This document shows, in pieces, positions 46,240-53,613 of a DNA stretch of 64,000 nt. Location: NCBI GenBank assembly GCA_040766135.1, contig JAXGRA010000008.1, forward strand, positions 1 to 64,000, in the 5' to 3' direction. The notes below the pieces were generated by a model. The model ran no database searches and had not been told where the DNA came from. It saw nothing but the letters and a program-made list of their open reading frames with translations. The position numbers were made by a program, and so were the translations under genes. This DNA is from JAGVSV01 sp040766135. Lineage in GTDB: Bacteria > Bacillota > Clostridia > Christensenellales > Aristaeellaceae. How positions within the stretch are numbered: the first letter of the stretch is position 1; every line of letters begins with the position of its first letter.

Positions 46240-46635
46240 ATGGACACCAAAAAGGTATTGAAAGCCATCGCGGATGAAACACGTATGAGCATTTTGAAAT
46301 TGCTGCTTCGGCACAATTACTGCGTCCGGGCGCTGGCAAACGAGCTGAACCTGACCGAAGCGACGATCTCCCAGCATCTGAAAGTATTGCGCGAGGCGGG
46401 CCTGCTTGTTGGGGAAAAGCGCGGATATTTCATGCACTACACTGTAGAACGCCCGGTGCTGCATGAGCTGGCCAAGGAGATTAAAGCTCTGGCAGACCTT
46501 GAGCAGGAAGCCTGCCAGCCGGAACAGCGCGACGATTGCCCGGCCCATGAAAAGCAGGAGTGCCCCAAGAAAGGCACGTGCAGCGACGAGGTCAAGGAGT
46601 TTTGCCACGGCGCAGGCCACAGCAAGGGAGAATAA
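46240..46635 (+). CDS. ArsR-family repressor with Cys/His-rich tail
   Basis: 131 residues. Winged helix with ADETRMSILKLLLRHNYCVRALANELNLTEATISQHLKVLREAGLL (residues about 9-55). The C-terminal 45 residues hold five Cys and three His (CPAHEKQEC, CSDEVKEFCHGAGH), suggesting metal or redox sensing. TCAGGAGGATTATC precedes the ATG. It is first in the operon with the ABC genes and likely autoregulated. Confidence 0.93.
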   Translation: MDTKKVLKAIADETRMSILKLLLRHNYCVRALANELNLTEATISQHLKVLREAGLLVGEKRGYFMHYTVERPVLHELAKEIKALADLEQEACQPEQRDDCPAHEKQECPKKGTCSDEVKEFCHGAGHSKGE

Positions 46636-46640
46636 ACATC

Positions 46641-47609
46641 ATGGGGATGGTCTGTGTCTCACGCCTGAAAAAGACATATGGCAACGTTCCTGCGGTGGAC
46701 GATATCTCTTTTGACATTGAGAAAGGCGAGATATTCGGCTTTTTAGGGCCGAACGGGGCAGGGAAAACATCCACGCTCAACATGATGATTGGCCTGTCCC
46801 GCCCGACCGCCGGGGAGATCACCGTTGACGGCATAGACGTAAGGCGTCAAACAAAAAAGGCGCAGGCCATCATGGGCATCGTCCCGGATGAAAGCAACCT
46901 TTACAATGAAATGGACGGGTTTGAGAATCTCTGTTTTTGCGCGGCGCTGTATGGGATGCGCAAAGAGGAAAGAGAATCAAAAGCCCGTCAGCTTTTGGAG
47001 CTGTTCCGGCTGAAGGATGCCGGCAAACGCCCGTTTAAGGCCTATTCCAAGGGCATGCGCCGCAAGCTGACCATCGCGGCGGCGCTCATCCATTCCCCGA
47101 AAATTCTGTTTTTGGATGAACCGACCACTGGCATTGATGTGGAAAGCTCCCGGCAAATCCGCGACATGGTATTGGAGCTGAAAAAGAAGGGAACCACCAT
47201 CTTTCTTACCACGCACTATATCGAGGAGGCGGAGCGCATCTGTGACAGGATCGCTTTTATCGCAGAGGGCCGGATTGTGGCATCCGGCACTGTGCCGCAG
47301 CTGATGGACAGCGTGTCCCATGGCCATGCCATCCAATTTGTTACGGACAAAAGCACTGACAACCTGCCCGCCGAACTTCAGGCCCGTTTTAAGGGAAGCA
47401 ACATTGCCATCCAGCCCGACCGTTCGCTTGTCATGACGTCCGAACAGCGCATTCCGCTGTTCCCGGTCATGGAGTTTTTCCACAGCAAAGCGGTGGAAGT
47501 GTATGAAGCGCGGGAGCTGCGCCCTTCTTTGGAGGATGTCTTCGTCAAGCTGACCGGCATTGAATCCTCTGTGCTGAAGAAGGACAGGGAAAAAGGAGGC
47601 CGCCCATGA
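46641..47609 (+). CDS. ABC transporter ATP-binding protein (ABC-2 type)
   Basis: 322 residues. Walker A GPNGAGKTST, signature YSKGMRRKLTIAAALIH (ABC-2 variant of LSGGQ), Walker B ILFLDEPTTGID, H-loop LTTHYIEEAERICDR. The C-terminal extension of about 90 residues is usual for drug/NatA-like exporters. ATG 46641 is six bases after arsR; overlaps the permease by four bases. Confidence 0.95.
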   Translation: MGMVCVSRLKKTYGNVPAVDDISFDIEKGEIFGFLGPNGAGKTSTLNMMIGLSRPTAGEITVDGIDVRRQTKKAQAIMGIVPDESNLYNEMDGFENLCFCAALYGMRKEERESKARQLLELFRLKDAGKRPFKAYSKGMRRKLTIAAALIHSPKILFLDEPTTGIDVESSRQIRDMVLELKKKGTTIFLTTHYIEEAERICDRIAFIAEGRIVASGTVPQLMDSVSHGHAIQFVTDKSTDNLPAELQARFKGSNIAIQPDRSLVMTSEQRIPLFPVMEFFHSKAVEVYEARELRPSLEDVFVKLTGIESSVLKKDREKGGRP

Positions 47610-48337
47610 AAAGCTGGATTGCCTGTTGGAACATCCTGAAAAAGGATATAAAAAACTATTACCTCAAGCCGCCAAACATCAGCTGGGGCATCATCTTCCC
47701 CCTTTCATGGACGCTCATGCAGCTCATACGCTCCCCTGACGGAAACATGCTGGCGCTGCTTCCCGGCCTTATCTCCATGAGCATACTGTTCGGCACCACC
47801 TCCATGCTTGCCGTTACCATCACCTTTGAACGAAGCGGGCGGTCGTTTGACCGATTGCTGCTGGCGCCCATCAGCCTCAACGCCATGGTGCTTGCCAAAA
47901 TTGCCGGAACCATTCTGTTCGGCATGTTCAACGCGCTTGTCCCCGTCCTTTTCGCAAGCTTTTTTATCGATTTAAGCGCAGTGAACTGGGGGTTGCTATT
48001 GCCCGCAGTTTTGTTGATTGCCCTCACCTCGGCGTTGACCGGGCTGCTGATTGCGGTATCGGCCAAACAGGTGTTTGAAGCGCAAACATTTTCAAACTTT
48101 TTCCGCTTCCCCATGCTTTTTCTCTGCGGCCTGTTTATACCCATTTCAAGCTTGCCGCTTGTTCTGCGCCCTGTTTCGTATTGTCTGCCGCTTACCTACG
48201 GCACCGACATTCTTCGAAGCGCCATTGCAGGCACAAACACCCTTCCCCCGCTGCTGTCCTTCGGGGTGCTGCTGCTCTTTTCGGTGGCGCTCTTCTTTAT
48301 CTGCCGGTACAATATCAACCGGAAATGGATTTTATAG
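47606..48337 (+). CDS. ABC-2 family transporter permease
   Basis: 243 residues, six membrane segments, with the ABC-2 core around FERSGRSFDRLLLAPISLNAMVLAKI and FRFPMLFLCGLFIPISSLP near the C-terminus. Partner of the upstream ATPase; probably exports a drug, metal complex or peptide sensed by the ArsR protein. A GTACG array begins 31 bases after its stop. Confidence 0.93.
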   Translation: MKSWIACWNILKKDIKNYYLKPPNISWGIIFPLSWTLMQLIRSPDGNMLALLPGLISMSILFGTTSMLAVTITFERSGRSFDRLLLAPISLNAMVLAKIAGTILFGMFNALVPVLFASFFIDLSAVNWGLLLPAVLLIALTSALTGLLIAVSAKQVFEAQTFSNFFRFPMLFLCGLFIPISSLPLVLRPVSYCLPLTYGTDILRSAIAGTNTLPPLLSFGVLLLFSVALFFICRYNINRKWIL

Positions 48338-48367
48338 GGGCTTTTTGCACGGCACATAACCCATGCA

Positions 48368-48412
48368 CCCCCTGTACGCTACGTACGCAACGTACGCAAA
48401 GTACACAGGGGG
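48368..48412. repeat. GTACG 9-bp tandem array 1 with closing stem
   Basis: GTAC occurs at 48374, 48383, 48392 and 48401, exactly nine bases apart, unit GTACGCAAC-like. The array is enclosed by a perfect 8-bp stem CCCCCTGT (48368-48375) / ACAGGGGG (48405-48412), so the RNA would form a hairpin after the ABC-2 permease gene. Its right end is identical to that of array 3. Confidence 0.9.
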
Positions 48413-48491
48413 CTGCATTGCAGCCGGGCACCGGCTATTCCAGCATCATCACAGGTACGGGTATTACAAAGCATGAAGTCTCCGTACCTTG

Positions 48492-48520
48492 TTGTTTCTT
48501 ATGAGTTATTGTCTTATAAT
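48492..48520 (+). promoter_or_regulatory. sigma-A promoter of the TIGR02391-like gene
   Basis: TTGTTT (48492-48497), 17 bases, TATAAT (48515-48520), in AT-rich sequence. Confidence 0.75.
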
Positions 48521-48577
48521 AACGATTAAGTAACATATATGTTTTCACATTAAGTAGTTGTTGTTGGAGGAATTTGT

Positions 48578-48685
48578 GTGAAATCAAACCCCCCAAATTG
48601 CAACAATACCCCGATTACTTTAATTATAAATTCAATCTGTTTATCAGGAGGGTCTAATGGCAAATTTCCCGCATTTTACAAATAG
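48578..48685 (+). CDS. possible short leader ORF overlapping the TIGR02391-like gene
   Basis: A GTG with GGAGG seven bases upstream opens a 35-codon frame (VKSNPPNCNNTPITL...) that ends 29 bases inside the next gene. It might couple translation or be an accident of an AT-rich leader. No similarity recognised. Confidence 0.3.
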   Translation: MKSNPPNCNNTPITLIINSICLSGGSNGKFPAFYK

Positions 48686-49481
48686 CGAATTAGAGCGAAT
48701 CTCACGTATTTTAGGTGATACTAACTTAGGTTTTACAGGGAGTGAGATTTCACGGATTTTATCAATTTGTTGTATTCCGGATGCTTTGCCAAATGGGACA
48801 AAATGGATTCGACTATACGATTCGTTTTCTCAACACATTAATCAAAACAGAAGTTCAAATGGTGTATATGCATTTATCCAAGAAGCTCTGACCTCTTCAA
48901 GATGGCTTGATGCACCATTAGCAAGAGAAACTATGGTGGAAAAAATAAATGAAGTATTGGCATTGAAAGGTATCCAACTTAATAGCAAGAATCAGTATGT
49001 TCCTGTTCAAATAGCAAATACTATATCTGAGGCCAAAAGTAGGGCATCTCAATTGAACAAGAAACTATACGACTTGCATGTCCATCCCTTGGTATTGCAG
49101 TGTTGCCGGGAAGAACTTTTACAAGAGAACTATTTTCACGCAGTTTTCGAAGCCGCGAAGAGTTTAACTGATCGCATTGCAAATGCAACAGGGTTAAACT
49201 TAGATGGTACTCAGTTAATTGAGCGTTCGTTTAGCTTAGACAAACCTGCTGTGGTAATGAATACGTTGCAAACCAATAGTGAGAGAAATCAACATAGAGG
49301 TTTGAAAGAAATGTTATTAGGTATAAACTACTCTGTTCGTAATGTTACTGCACATGAATTGAAAATAAAATGGGCAATCGATGAGGAGAAAGCGATTAAT
49401 ATGCTCAGCATTATCTCATCACTTCACAAAGAACTTGATGAATGCTTTTTCATCCCTCAAGTGCAAGATACCAATAAATGA
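48657..49481 (+). CDS. TIGR02391-family (Ymh-like) protein
   Basis: 274 residues. The C-terminal half (HPLVLQCCREELLQENYFHAVFEAAKSLTDRIANATGL... RGLKEMLLGINYSVRNVTAHE) matches the TIGR02391/Ymh family found in mobile regions and defence islands; function is not established. The N-terminal part is probably a recognition domain. AGGAGGGTCTA precedes the ATG. Much more AT-rich than all neighbours, with GTACG arrays on both sides, so it was probably acquired by transfer. Confidence 0.85.
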   Translation: MANFPHFTNSELERISRILGDTNLGFTGSEISRILSICCIPDALPNGTKWIRLYDSFSQHINQNRSSNGVYAFIQEALTSSRWLDAPLARETMVEKINEVLALKGIQLNSKNQYVPVQIANTISEAKSRASQLNKKLYDLHVHPLVLQCCREELLQENYFHAVFEAAKSLTDRIANATGLNLDGTQLIERSFSLDKPAVVMNTLQTNSERNQHRGLKEMLLGINYSVRNVTAHELKIKWAIDEEKAINMLSIISSLHKELDECFFIPQVQDTNK

Positions 49482-49547
49482 AACATTTCTGAATCCAACA
49501 TCTTCAAAAGTTTGATTTTATCATTTTCTCTTTACGGAATAGCCCTA

Positions 49548-49661
49548 CTACACAATCAACTTTTTTATTGTATCCTTTGGTGAAGCCTTCGCATTTCGCT
49601 CTATGTGTTCAGGTGTAATCTGAACGTTATCATTATGGGAATCACCATCATTTGAAATTCG
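49548..49661 (-). pseudogene. possible 3' remnant of an unknown gene
   Basis: A minus-strand frame without start reads RISNDGDSHNDNVQITPEH and then IERNAKASPKDTIKKLIV before a stop at 49548. Composition is protein-like and it ends properly, but its 5' side runs into the GTACG array. No family recognised. The rest of the 49482-49680 gap is AT-rich without other signals. Confidence 0.3.
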
Positions 49662-49680
49662 CAAACAAGGCCCCACTCCC

Positions 49681-49730
49681 GTACGTTGCGTACGTTGCGT
49701 ACGTTGCGTACGCATCGTACATGGCGTACA
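49681..49730. repeat. GTACG 9-bp tandem array 2, inverted orientation
   Basis: GTAC at 49681, 49690, 49699, 49708, 49717 and 49726: six units with exact 9-base period, unit GTACGTTGC, the reverse complement of the unit in arrays 1 and 3. Confidence 0.9.
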
Positions 49731-49887
49731 TCCCTTTCCCTACAGAAAAAAATAAAAATACCCCAAAAAAGGAAAAGGGAACCTATGGTATCTCTCTTAT
49801 TGTAGGGAGAACCACGGGTTCCTTGCTATTCCATTATATTTCCCTGGGCATTCCCCGCTGTCCGGCCATCATCAGCCTGTCGGCTGC

Positions 49888-49936
49888 GTACGCTACGTAC
49901 GCAACGTACGCAACGTACGCAAAGTACACAGGGGGG
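49888..49936. repeat. GTACG 9-bp tandem array 3
   Basis: GTAC at 49888, 49897, 49906, 49915 and 49924, ending GTACACAGGGGGG. It has one more unit than array 1 and the same right end. The final G run abuts the stop codon of the leftward helicase gene. Confidence 0.9.
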
Positions 49937-51571
49937 TCATGTTGCGACAAGCGGCGTGCGAGGGGTGCGCTCCAGACGGATGACACGGTCGTTGCCAACC
50001 CTGACCCTGCGGACGCGCACCCCATCGCGCTCATGCAGCAGCCCTGCGATTTTGTCCAGCTGGTCAAACATGGCCCTGGGGTGGATGTCCACCGCGCCGT
50101 CGCTGGTTTCGCGCAGGCGCCGGGTCAGGTCGCTGGCCGTGCCCTCCCACTGGTCTTGTGTGGCCATCAAATGGCGCAGCGCCGAGGCCAGCGGGCTTTG
50201 GTCATAGGCGGCGTTCTGCTGCCAGGCGCGGCCATCGTCGCTAAGCAATTGCCAGCGCCCTTCCTCAAAGCCCAGCGCCAGCTGCGCCGGGGGGATGTCG
50301 CGCCCATCGACGTACAACATGGCCTCGGGCTTTTGCCGCTTGCCGTCCAGCACCAGCACGCAATCGCACACGCCGGTCAACCCGGTGGAGCCGGACACGC
50401 GCTCATACACATCGCCCTCCCGGCCGCCCACGGACTTGCGCAGGTGATGCACCAGCAGCACGCACACGCCGCGATCCAGCGCAAACTGCTGCAAGGTGCC
50501 CCATATGCGCGTGTCGGCCTCATAGGCGTTTTCGCCGCCCGCGCCCGCGCCCTTGACGCGCGCCAGCGTGTCCACAATGATAAGCGCCGTTTGCGGGTGC
50601 TGCTTCATCCAGCCGTCCAGCTCCTCCAGCAGCCCTTCGCCTAAGCGCGGCGCGCGGTGCGCGATGAACAGCCCCTGCGGCGGCGGCCCCTTGCGCAGCA
50701 CACTCAGGCGCTCCTGCACGCGGTACTGGCGGCTTTCCAGGTCCAGATACAGCACGTGGCCGGGGCGCGTGGCGCGGCCGAACAGCGGCTGCCCCTCGGC
50801 CACCGCCATGCCCAGCGCCAGCGCCAGCCAGCTTTTGCCCTTCTTGGGCGCGCCGGCCAGCAGCGCTAAGCCCGCGGTCAATACATTGTCCAGCACCATC
50901 AACGGGCGGGGCAATATCGCGCCGTACAGCGACAGCGCTTCATAGGCCTCCAGCGCGCAGGCGGGTTTTTCGTCCTGCGCGGCCTCGGCGGGCGCATGCC
51001 GCGCCAGCGCCGTGCGCAGCGCCTCCAGCGCGCGGGGATGCCCCAGTTTCAGGTACAGGTCGCTGATGTCCTTACAGGCTGCGTCCACATCGCTGGCCGC
51101 AAAGCGGCAGATGCGCCCGCTGTACCCGGCCTGGCGCAGGCGCTGCACGGTGCGCTGCACAAACACCTGCCCGCCGGCGTCGTTTTCCACATGCAGCCAC
51201 ACCGGGCGGTCACGCAGGCAGGCCGCCCATTCGGTTTTGAACGATGCCGCGCCCGGTATGCCCAGGCCGGGCAGGCCCATGTGCCACAGCGCGTGCGCAT
51301 CGCTTTCGCCCTCGCACAGTATCAGGCCCTTTGCCTGCTGATTGAACGCCAGCCACAGGCCGTAGGGCATGGGCTGGGCGCCGGGCTGCCACAAAAAGCG
51401 CGGGCCTTCCCCGCCCTGCAAGCGCCAGCGCAGCGCCCGGCGCTGCCCGCTTTCATCCAGGTAGGGGATGCACACGCCGCGCGCATCGCCAAACAGCCCC
51501 CACTCGCGCAGCATGTCCTCCTTCAGGCCCTTCTGCTGCGCGTACTGCGCCAGGGTGAGGGGCTCACTCAT
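49937..51571 (-). CDS. TOPRIM-AAA helicase/primase of a mobile element
   Basis: 544 residues. A TOPRIM-like segment (GLILCEGESDAHALWHMGLPGLGIPGA, about 118-145) precedes a RepA/DnaB-type ATPase with Walker A GAPKKGKSW (about 240) and Walker B ALIIVDTLARV (about 330), then LLVHHLRKS. The C-terminal winged-helix-like part follows. Such proteins replicate phages, plasmids and integrative elements. It overlaps the CHC2 gene by 8 bases, making a split primase-helicase pair. No integrase or relaxase lies nearby. Confidence 0.88.
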   Translation of the reverse strand: MSEPLTLAQYAQQKGLKEDMLREWGLFGDARGVCIPYLDESGQRRALRWRLQGGEGPRFLWQPGAQPMPYGLWLAFNQQAKGLILCEGESDAHALWHMGLPGLGIPGAASFKTEWAACLRDRPVWLHVENDAGGQVFVQRTVQRLRQAGYSGRICRFAASDVDAACKDISDLYLKLGHPRALEALRTALARHAPAEAAQDEKPACALEAYEALSLYGAILPRPLMVLDNVLTAGLALLAGAPKKGKSWLALALGMAVAEGQPLFGRATRPGHVLYLDLESRQYRVQERLSVLRKGPPPQGLFIAHRAPRLGEGLLEELDGWMKQHPQTALIIVDTLARVKGAGAGGENAYEADTRIWGTLQQFALDRGVCVLLVHHLRKSVGGREGDVYERVSGSTGLTGVCDCVLVLDGKRQKPEAMLYVDGRDIPPAQLALGFEEGRWQLLSDDGRAWQQNAAYDQSPLASALRHLMATQDQWEGTASDLTRRLRETSDGAVDIHPRAMFDQLDKIAGLLHERDGVRVRRVRVGNDRVIRLERTPRTPLVAT

Positions 51572-51878
51572 ACAGGTGCAGCTCCCCGGTGCGCTTCATC
51601 ACCTCGCGCGCGGCGATGCCCAGCGGCACGCGGTACACCGCCGACCACAGATCCACCGCATCGCCGCCCTTGCCGCAGCCGAAACAGTGCCAGCGCCCAT
51701 CCTTGTCGAACATCAGCGAGGGGTTGCGCTCGCCATGGATGGGGCAGCACGCCCAGCGCTTGCCGCTGCGGTACTCCGTTTTCAGCCCCAGCCACCCGGC
51801 CACCTGCAGCGCCGAAATCTCCCGGCAGCGTTCAAACAGGTCAAAGCCCGTGCGCCGGTCTTCTTTGTCATATCCCAT
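51564..51878 (-). CDS. CHC2 zinc-finger primase subunit
   Basis: 104 residues with the CHC2 zinc ribbon of DnaG primases: CCPIHGERNPS, then about 16 residues to WHCFGCGKGGDAVDLW. The RNA polymerase core of DnaG is absent; the TOPRIM part is in the next gene. AAGGAGGTATCCC precedes the ATG, which lies inside the palindrome TATCCCATGGGATA (51871-51884), a possible operator. Confidence 0.9.
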   Translation of the reverse strand: MGYDKEDRRTGFDLFERCREISALQVAGWLGLKTEYRSGKRWACCPIHGERNPSLMFDKDGRWHCFGCGKGGDAVDLWSAVYRVPLGIAAREVMKRTGELHLYE

Positions 51879-51941
51879 GGGATACCTCCTTTCCTGCGGG
51901 GTACGCCCCGCACACAGCTACAGCCTGCCCGTATGGGATAC

Positions 51942-51981
51942 TGACATGCAATGACATTTGCTGACAGATATTGACAGGTTT
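51942..51981. repeat. four TGACA direct repeats with exact 10-bp period (iteron-like)
   Basis: TGACA at 51942, 51952, 51962 and 51972, each followed by five variable bases. They lie between the promoter at 51986-52013 and the start of the primase pair, all on one face of the helix, as for cooperative binding by a replication initiator or repressor. Confidence 0.8.
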
Positions 51982-51985
51982 TAAA

Positions 51986-52013
51986 ACTATAGACACCTTT
52001 CCCCTTATGCCAA
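51986..52013 (-). promoter_or_regulatory. promoter of the primase/helicase pair
   Basis: Minus strand TTGGCA (52008-52013), 16 bases, TATAGT (51986-51991). Transcription would start at about 51980, at the edge of the TGACA array. Confidence 0.6.
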
Positions 52014-52074
52014 TGGAAAATATCAGCGCATCCAAAGGGGCGAGGGATTTTACCTTGCAGCAAGGAGCAGCCGA

Positions 52075-52172
52075 GGGAAGCGTAGCAGCGCTACGCTGAC
52101 CGAGCAGCCGACGCAGCTGCAAGGCAAAAGCCCCGGAACGACGATGCGGTGATGTTTGGAATTGGCATTCCC
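52075..52172. repeat. dispersed structured repeat, copy B
   Basis: Similar to 27661-27755. Hairpins GCGTAGC/GCTACGC (52080-52096) and GCAGC/GCTGC (52104-52120), then a tail with GATGTTTGGAATTGGCATT. The second stem is GCAAC/GTTGC in copy A, a compensated change. Confidence 0.75.
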
Positions 52173-52267
52173 CTAACCTACTTCTAATGTTTTCTATATG
52201 TGCATTTAACAGCGGCCCGGTACGATACAGACAAAGCCAAACGCGCTTTTGCAGAAAGGAGCCGCCC

Positions 52268-52849
52268 ATGATTACCGCGCTGGAACTGTACATGGACAAA
52301 TTGTATACCGCCCTGGCCCCCATGCCCCCGGAGGAGCGTCTGGCGCTGGTGAGAGAAACCGCGCAGCGCATCCGCGAGCGCGCACAGCGCCTGGGTACCA
52401 CTGAGGAAAAGCTGATCGCCGACATGGAAGCGCCGGAGGACACCGCGCGCAAGTTTGTGGCGCGCTGGCAGGCCCAGCAAGCGCCGCAGCGCCCGCAGCC
52501 GGAAATACAGCCCGAAGAAGCGCAGCCCGTTGAACCCGTGCAAGAGGAGAAGTGCCATACCCCCACCGGGCTGGGCAAGGTGCTGCTGGGGTTGCTGACA
52601 TTGTTTTTGCTGCTGCCGGTGGTGCTGGTGCCGCTGGGGCTGGTGCTGGGCGGCGTGCTGCTGCCCATAACGGGCATCATCGGCGGCGCGGTGGGGCTGT
52701 TCGGGCGCGCCCTGGGCAGCGGCATGGCGGCCTTCGGCCATATTATCGGGCTTCTCATCCGCCTGGCCATCGCCATCTTCATGTTCAAGGTGGGCCTGCG
52801 CGTGCTGCGCGCCGTGCTGCGCGGGTTGCGGTCGCTGCTGTCGATATAG
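52268..52849 (+). CDS. HAAS/DUF1700-like membrane protein
   Basis: 193 residues. N-terminal helical domain (MITALELYMDKLYTALAPMPPEERLALVRETAQRIRERA) resembles the HAAS/DUF1700 domain found in Firmicutes with PadR regulators, then a Pro/Gln/Glu linker (about 80-100) and two or three membrane segments rich in Gly and Leu. Function unknown. GAAAGGAGCCGCCC precedes the ATG. No PadR gene is adjacent. Confidence 0.75.
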   Translation: MITALELYMDKLYTALAPMPPEERLALVRETAQRIRERAQRLGTTEEKLIADMEAPEDTARKFVARWQAQQAPQRPQPEIQPEEAQPVEPVQEEKCHTPTGLGKVLLGLLTLFLLLPVVLVPLGLVLGGVLLPITGIIGGAVGLFGRALGSGMAAFGHIIGLLIRLAIAIFMFKVGLRVLRAVLRGLRSLLSI

Positions 52850-52878
52850 TCTGGATGCAGAAAACGATTGTGGGTGAA

Positions 52879-52906
52879 AAGGCGCGGTTACCCGCGCCTT
52901 TGTTGT
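52879..52906 (+). terminator. intrinsic terminator of the HAAS-like gene
   Basis: GGCGCGG/CCGCGCC stem extended by AA/TT, small loop, followed by TGTTGTG. Confidence 0.75.
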
Positions 52907-52929
52907 GCTTGTGCAAAATTGCTGTGCTA

Positions 52930-53142
52930 TTATCTCCCCATGGCCCTGTCCCATGCGACTGATGCAAACGCCGGCGACATAAATCCCTTCGTGCGCAACC
53001 CGCACTTGCTGCATTCGATATAGGCATTATCATATTCGATATCCCCGTCTGTTTCATACCCTAGCTGCGTTTCGTAGCGTATGCGCGGCACGCCGCCGCA
53101 CCCGCAGGGCTGCAGGGTGGCTTCAAACTCCTGCTTTGTCAT
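52930..53142 (-). CDS. small Lar-like zinc-ribbon protein
   Basis: 70 residues with CGCGG near the N-terminus and IECSKCGLRT in the middle, then FASVAWDRAM. The pattern CGG, CxxCG and a late Ala/Trp matches Lar/restriction-alleviation-type phage proteins. Its start overlaps the stop of the next upstream gene by four bases. Likely phage or element cargo. Confidence 0.7.
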   Translation of the reverse strand: MTKQEFEATLQPCGCGGVPRIRYETQLGYETDGDIEYDNAYIECSKCGLRTKGFMSPAFASVAWDRAMGR

Positions 53143-53510
53143 GGCTGCTCAACCTCCCTGTGCGTCCATTCCGAATTTCCCTTATATTTATAATGATGGC
53201 ATGTTCCGGGCACCGGATATGTTTCATGTTGCCCTGATTCTAATACAAACGATTCCTCCGTATCGCACCTGATGTAATACGGCTTTTCATGTATCGGCTT
53301 GTTGTGAACATCACAATACGGGGCGCTGGTGAAGAATCTCCATGAACTAAATTCACTTTTTTCCACATTGATCACGCCATGTACGCAGGTGATGCATTGC
53401 CTTTTGGCCGGGTTGTTTTTGCAGGCGTTTTCATGGATAACCGCGCTGCTTTTCCGTCCAAAGCACCTGTGACACCAATTGCACTTGTACGCTTTTACTT
53501 CTATTGGCAT
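53139..53510 (-). CDS. cysteine-rich protein, phage-like
   Basis: 123 residues with a C2HC-type finger (CNWCHRCFGRKSSAVIHENAC) at about 10-30 and further cysteines (CITC, YCDVH, CHHYK) suggesting a second metal site. No family recognised. Cotranscribed with the Lar-like gene. Less GC-rich than the surrounding transporters. Confidence 0.65.
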   Translation of the reverse strand: MPIEVKAYKCNWCHRCFGRKSSAVIHENACKNNPAKRQCITCVHGVINVEKSEFSSWRFFTSAPYCDVHNKPIHEKPYYIRCDTEESFVLESGQHETYPVPGTCHHYKYKGNSEWTHREVEQP

Positions 53511-53613
53511 CCTTCACCCCTCCCATCATGGCACATACCGGCCACGCACCGGGCAACACGTTCAATTGATCGTCATTAGATTACCACACTTGGGGGCATG
53601 TAGGAACAGCTTG

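Noticed and set aside
49652..50644. Open frame containing YVAYVAY and YATYATY repeats
   Set aside because: The repeats come from the GTACG arrays and the remainder is antisense to the helicase gene; no ribosome site.
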